From Pseudomonadota bacterium (GTDB lineage: Bacteria > Pseudomonadota > Gammaproteobacteria > Burkholderiales > Rhodocyclaceae), in assembly GCA_008501585.1 (NCBI GenBank), contig QQUN01000054.1, positions 157,317 through 221,316 of the forward strand: 64,000 nucleotides of DNA, given 5' to 3'. The notes beneath the pieces were generated by a model. It was not told where the DNA came from. It did no database searches and saw only the letters and a list, made by a program, of their open reading frames with translations. The position numbers were made by a program, and so were the translations under genes. Numbering within the stretch: position 1 is the first letter of the stretch; every line of letters begins with the position of its first letter. Below, piece by piece: positions 62,027-64,000 of this stretch.

Positions 62027-62506
62027 TCAGACCGCCTCGCCGGAGAAGTCCAGTTCGTCGGCGCCGGGCGACTTGCAGGCGACGCCTTCCATGACTTCGC
62101 GGCGGCCGTCGATAGTCACCACCTGATCGAAGCGGCGGCAGCGCTTGTCGCCCTGGGCGTAGAAGTCGGACGTCGGCGTCACCGCAAATTCACGCTCGGT
62201 CTGGTCGTTGCGCCAGCTCACCGTCTGCCCGCGAGGCGCCGTCTCGATGGTTTCGGTCAGGCGGGCGCGATCGGCGTCGTCCATGTACTGGCCGATCATG
62301 CGGCCCACCGCCGCGCCTACCAAGGCGCCGATCACCGTGCCGGCCGCGCCGCCGTCGTCGATCTCGTGGCCCAGAATCCCGCCCAGGATGCCGCCAAGGG
62401 CGGTGCCGATATCGCGCTTGTTCGCCGATTCGCAGCCGCCCGCGAGCAGGCTGATGGCAACGGCGACCGCCGACGCCGTGACACGCCCCGTGGATCGTCG
62501 ACGCAT
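62027..62506 (-). CDS. Glycine-zipper outer-membrane lipoprotein (17 kDa antigen/RT0821-like)
   Basis: 159 residues. Lipoprotein signal with lipobox LAGGC, Cys about residue 25. Then the Gly zipper GTALGGILGGILGHEIDDGG and GTVIGALVGAAVGRMIGQYMDD, and a C-terminal domain with VSWRNDQTEREFAVTP and CRRFDQVV, as in RT0821/Lpp0805 surface proteins. The ATG at 62506 has GGAGGGGAAG; the in-frame ATG at 62560 would bury the signal. First gene of a two-gene operon. Confidence 0.8.
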   Translation of the reverse strand: MRRRSTGRVTASAVAVAISLLAGGCESANKRDIGTALGGILGGILGHEIDDGGAAGTVIGALVGAAVGRMIGQYMDDADRARLTETIETAPRGQTVSWRNDQTEREFAVTPTSDFYAQGDKRCRRFDQVVTIDGRREVMEGVACKSPGADELDFSGEAV

Positions 62507-62599
62507 GGCTTCCCCTCCAGTGTGCTGTCCGGCGCCGGCGGTGCTGCGCCGAGGCGGCATGCCGGCGCGGCAGATGCAAAATACATCCGCTCCTTAAGT

Positions 62600-62628
62600 G
62601 TTATAGATAGTGATCGCCGCCATGTAAT
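62600..62628 (-). promoter_or_regulatory. Putative promoter of the lipoprotein operon
   Basis: On the minus strand ATTACA (62628-62623), 17-bp spacer, TATAAC (62605-62600). 94 bp upstream of the lipoprotein start and just before an AAGGAG site. Confidence 0.5.
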
Positions 62629-62672
62629 GGTTCGTCACCTCGGGCCGGCATGCTCAGGGCGGGCGCGGTTCT

Positions 62673-62693
62673 GGCCCGGCGCAGGGCCGGGCC
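62673..62693 (-). terminator. GC hairpin downstream of the citrate-synthase-like gene
   Basis: GGCCCGGC pairs with GCCGGGCC across a 5-nt loop, 17 bp past the stop of the partial gene. No T-run, so termination is uncertain. Confidence 0.4.
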
Positions 62694-62709
62694 GGCGCGG
62701 TGCGGTGGC

Positions 62710-63999
62710 TCAGGCGACGAAGCGCACCTGCGACTGCGGGGTGCGGGTGTCCATGTTGCGGCCGCGGTTGAGGTGGTCGTCGATCTCCGCCGCGCAGCCG
62801 ATCATGCGGCCGTACAAAAAGGCGGTGAAGGCGGCGGTCTCCAATTCGGCCCGGCGGATGCGGCCGGCGGCCAGCGGTTGCCACATCAGCTTGAGCAGCA
62901 GCGTGGCGATCAGCGCATCGACATTGACGCAGAACACGTTGCGCGTCACACCCTCGTCGAACAGGGCCTGCACCAGGCGGCGGTAGTAGTCGTGGAAGAT
63001 GTTGTACTCGCCGCGCGCCTCGATGCGCTGGCGCACGAAGGCTTCGCGCGGGTCGATGTTCTCGGGCTTGTCCTTGAACACCGGGTGGTTGATGCACGGG
63101 ATGGTGTAGCCCGGCCCACCGCTTTCCTTGCTGGCCGCCTTCTGCGCGCCATATTCGCGCGCGAAGTCGCGCGCCATGGCGTCGAGGTCGAGGCCGTGCC
63201 CGGCATCGCCCGGATCGGACAGCGCCTGGCCGGCGAAGCGTTCGAGCAGGAAGGCGACGCCCTCGAAGCCGTTGCCGCCGTGGGCGTAGCCGGTGTGCGA
63301 GAGGAAGCCGACCATGGCCTTGTTGAGCTGCACCCGCGCCGGGGTTTCCGGCCCGTCGGCTGAGACGGCGCCCTTGGCGCCCTGGGCCGAGATGGCGCCG
63401 GGGCCGTTGGTGAGCAGCAGGCCGGTGAGGGTCTGGAAGGCGAACAGGTCGTTGGCGGCCGGCGCGCGGCCGAGCAGGGCGAGGGCGGCCAGCTCGGTGA
63501 GCGAACGCACGCCGAGCACCTCGTCGTTGGGCAGGTCGCAGAAGCTGTCGGCCCGGTGCCGTGCGGCGTCGACCGAGGCGCCCAGCAGCGTGCCGATCAG
63601 GCGCATCCAGGCCGGCAGGCTTTCGACCGTGAGGCGGGAAATGCGCTTGCGCTGCAGCGGCCCCCAGGCGACGGTGGTGGTGAGCGCGGCGAGCACCGCG
63701 TCGGCGCGCGGATGGCCGCCCAGCGCAAGCAGCCAGCGCAGCGGCACCGAGCGGGCGCCGCGCAGCGCCACCGCGGCCAGCAGGGCCTCGGCCCGTGGGT
63801 CGGGTTCGGCCTGCAGCAGGCGCTCGCGGGCGGCGTCGTCGATAGGCGCGCGCGACAGCGCGAAGTCTTCGTCATGGGCGGCGGCGAGGCCGGCGGCCGA
63901 GAACACGTCGATCATCAAGGCGGCGGCTTCGCGCGCGCCGTCGGACAGGCGCGGGCCGAGCAGGCTGGCAGCGGCGGCGAGCACCGCGTTGGGCGCGTT
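62710..63999 (-). CDS. Citrate synthase/ATP-citrate-lyase-like protein (5' partial)
   Basis: At least 429 residues; the frame is open to the window edge (NAPNAV before the first GTG), so the N terminus lies outside. C-terminal stretches NVFCVNVDALIATLLLKLMW and FLYGRMIGCAAEIDDHLNRG match the citrate-synthase-fold lyase domain of ATP-citrate lyase-like proteins by pattern. GYAHGGNGFEGVAFLL and the INHPVFKD region sit where the active-site His and loops are expected. It may be a citryl-CoA lyase, a citrate synthase variant or a CoA-binding fusion; the missing N terminus would decide. Confidence 0.6.
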   Translation of the reverse strand, partial: NAPNAVLAAAASLLGPRLSDGAREAAALMIDVFSAAGLAAAHDEDFALSRAPIDDAARERLLQAEPDPRAEALLAAVALRGARSVPLRWLLALGGHPRADAVLAALTTTVAWGPLQRKRISRLTVESLPAWMRLIGTLLGASVDAARHRADSFCDLPNDEVLGVRSLTELAALALLGRAPAANDLFAFQTLTGLLLTNGPGAISAQGAKGAVSADGPETPARVQLNKAMVGFLSHTGYAHGGNGFEGVAFLLERFAGQALSDPGDAGHGLDLDAMARDFAREYGAQKAASKESGGPGYTIPCINHPVFKDKPENIDPREAFVRQRIEARGEYNIFHDYYRRLVQALFDEGVTRNVFCVNVDALIATLLLKLMWQPLAAGRIRRAELETAAFTAFLYGRMIGCAAEIDDHLNRGRNMDTRTPQSQVRFVA

Positions 64000-64000
64000 G

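Overview
The window looks like a GC-rich betaproteobacterial chromosome, most likely Rhodocyclales (Azoarcus/Thauera/Denitromonas-like). That placement is inferred from gene order (gyrA-serC-pheA-hisC-tyrA-aroA/cmk-rpsA-ihfB-lapAB, thrS-infC-rpmI-rplT-pheST-ihfA-merR), the OmpA type and the tmRNA tag ANDKRFALAA. No taxonomic marker fixes the genus.

Bases 1-25,500 are accessory and metabolic. First comes a nine-gene plus-strand operon (1-9319): an osmoprotectant/quaternary-amine type ABC importer (first gene cut by the window edge), then a nitrilase-family amidohydrolase, acyl-CoA dehydrogenase, acyl-CoA ligase, enoyl-CoA hydratase and an MmgE/PrpD protein. This looks like uptake plus CoA-dependent beta-oxidation of a small, possibly betaine-type, acid. 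After a junk stretch (Toprim-like pseudogene and a tRNA-fMet 3' fragment) lies a 15.5 kb block bounded by two diverged direct repeats. It holds three paralogous LysR regulators, an amidase with an extra C-terminal domain, a metallo-beta-lactamase-fold hydrolase, a DoeB-like deacylase, a RidA protein, a complete Dpp/Opp-type importer and an N-acyl-D-amino-acid deacylase. The block appears to import and deacylate N-acylated amino acids or similar compounds. Two copies of a TGATGC-N7-GCATCA palindrome mark its likely shared LysR operators.

Bases 25,500-56,820 are conserved core. ssrA (tmRNA) sits at the island boundary. Next, on the minus strand, are gph, ubiG, ompA and mtaD. On the plus strand follow gyrA, the aromatic amino-acid genes with a fused aroA-cmk, rpsA, ihfB, LPS-assembly genes lapA/lapB, udg, rfaE1, cysM, the envelope-lipid genes ydbH-ynbE-ydbL, a DEDDy exonuclease, a GlsB-like protein, tRNA-Val(GAC), the thrS-infC-rpmI-rplT and pheS-pheT-ihfA-merR translation/nucleoid cluster, and tRNA-Pro(GGG).

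Bases 56,820-64,000 are accessory again. A 1231-residue TIR-nSTAND1-transmembrane-WD40-like protein is encoded head-on against a two-gene operon for a glycine-zipper lipoprotein and an exported protein with a transmembrane segment and beta-rich C terminus; the 3' ends overlap by 21 bp. This trio is the best candidate in the window for an undescribed (defence or envelope-stress) system. The window ends inside a citrate-synthase/ATP-citrate-lyase-like gene on the minus strand.
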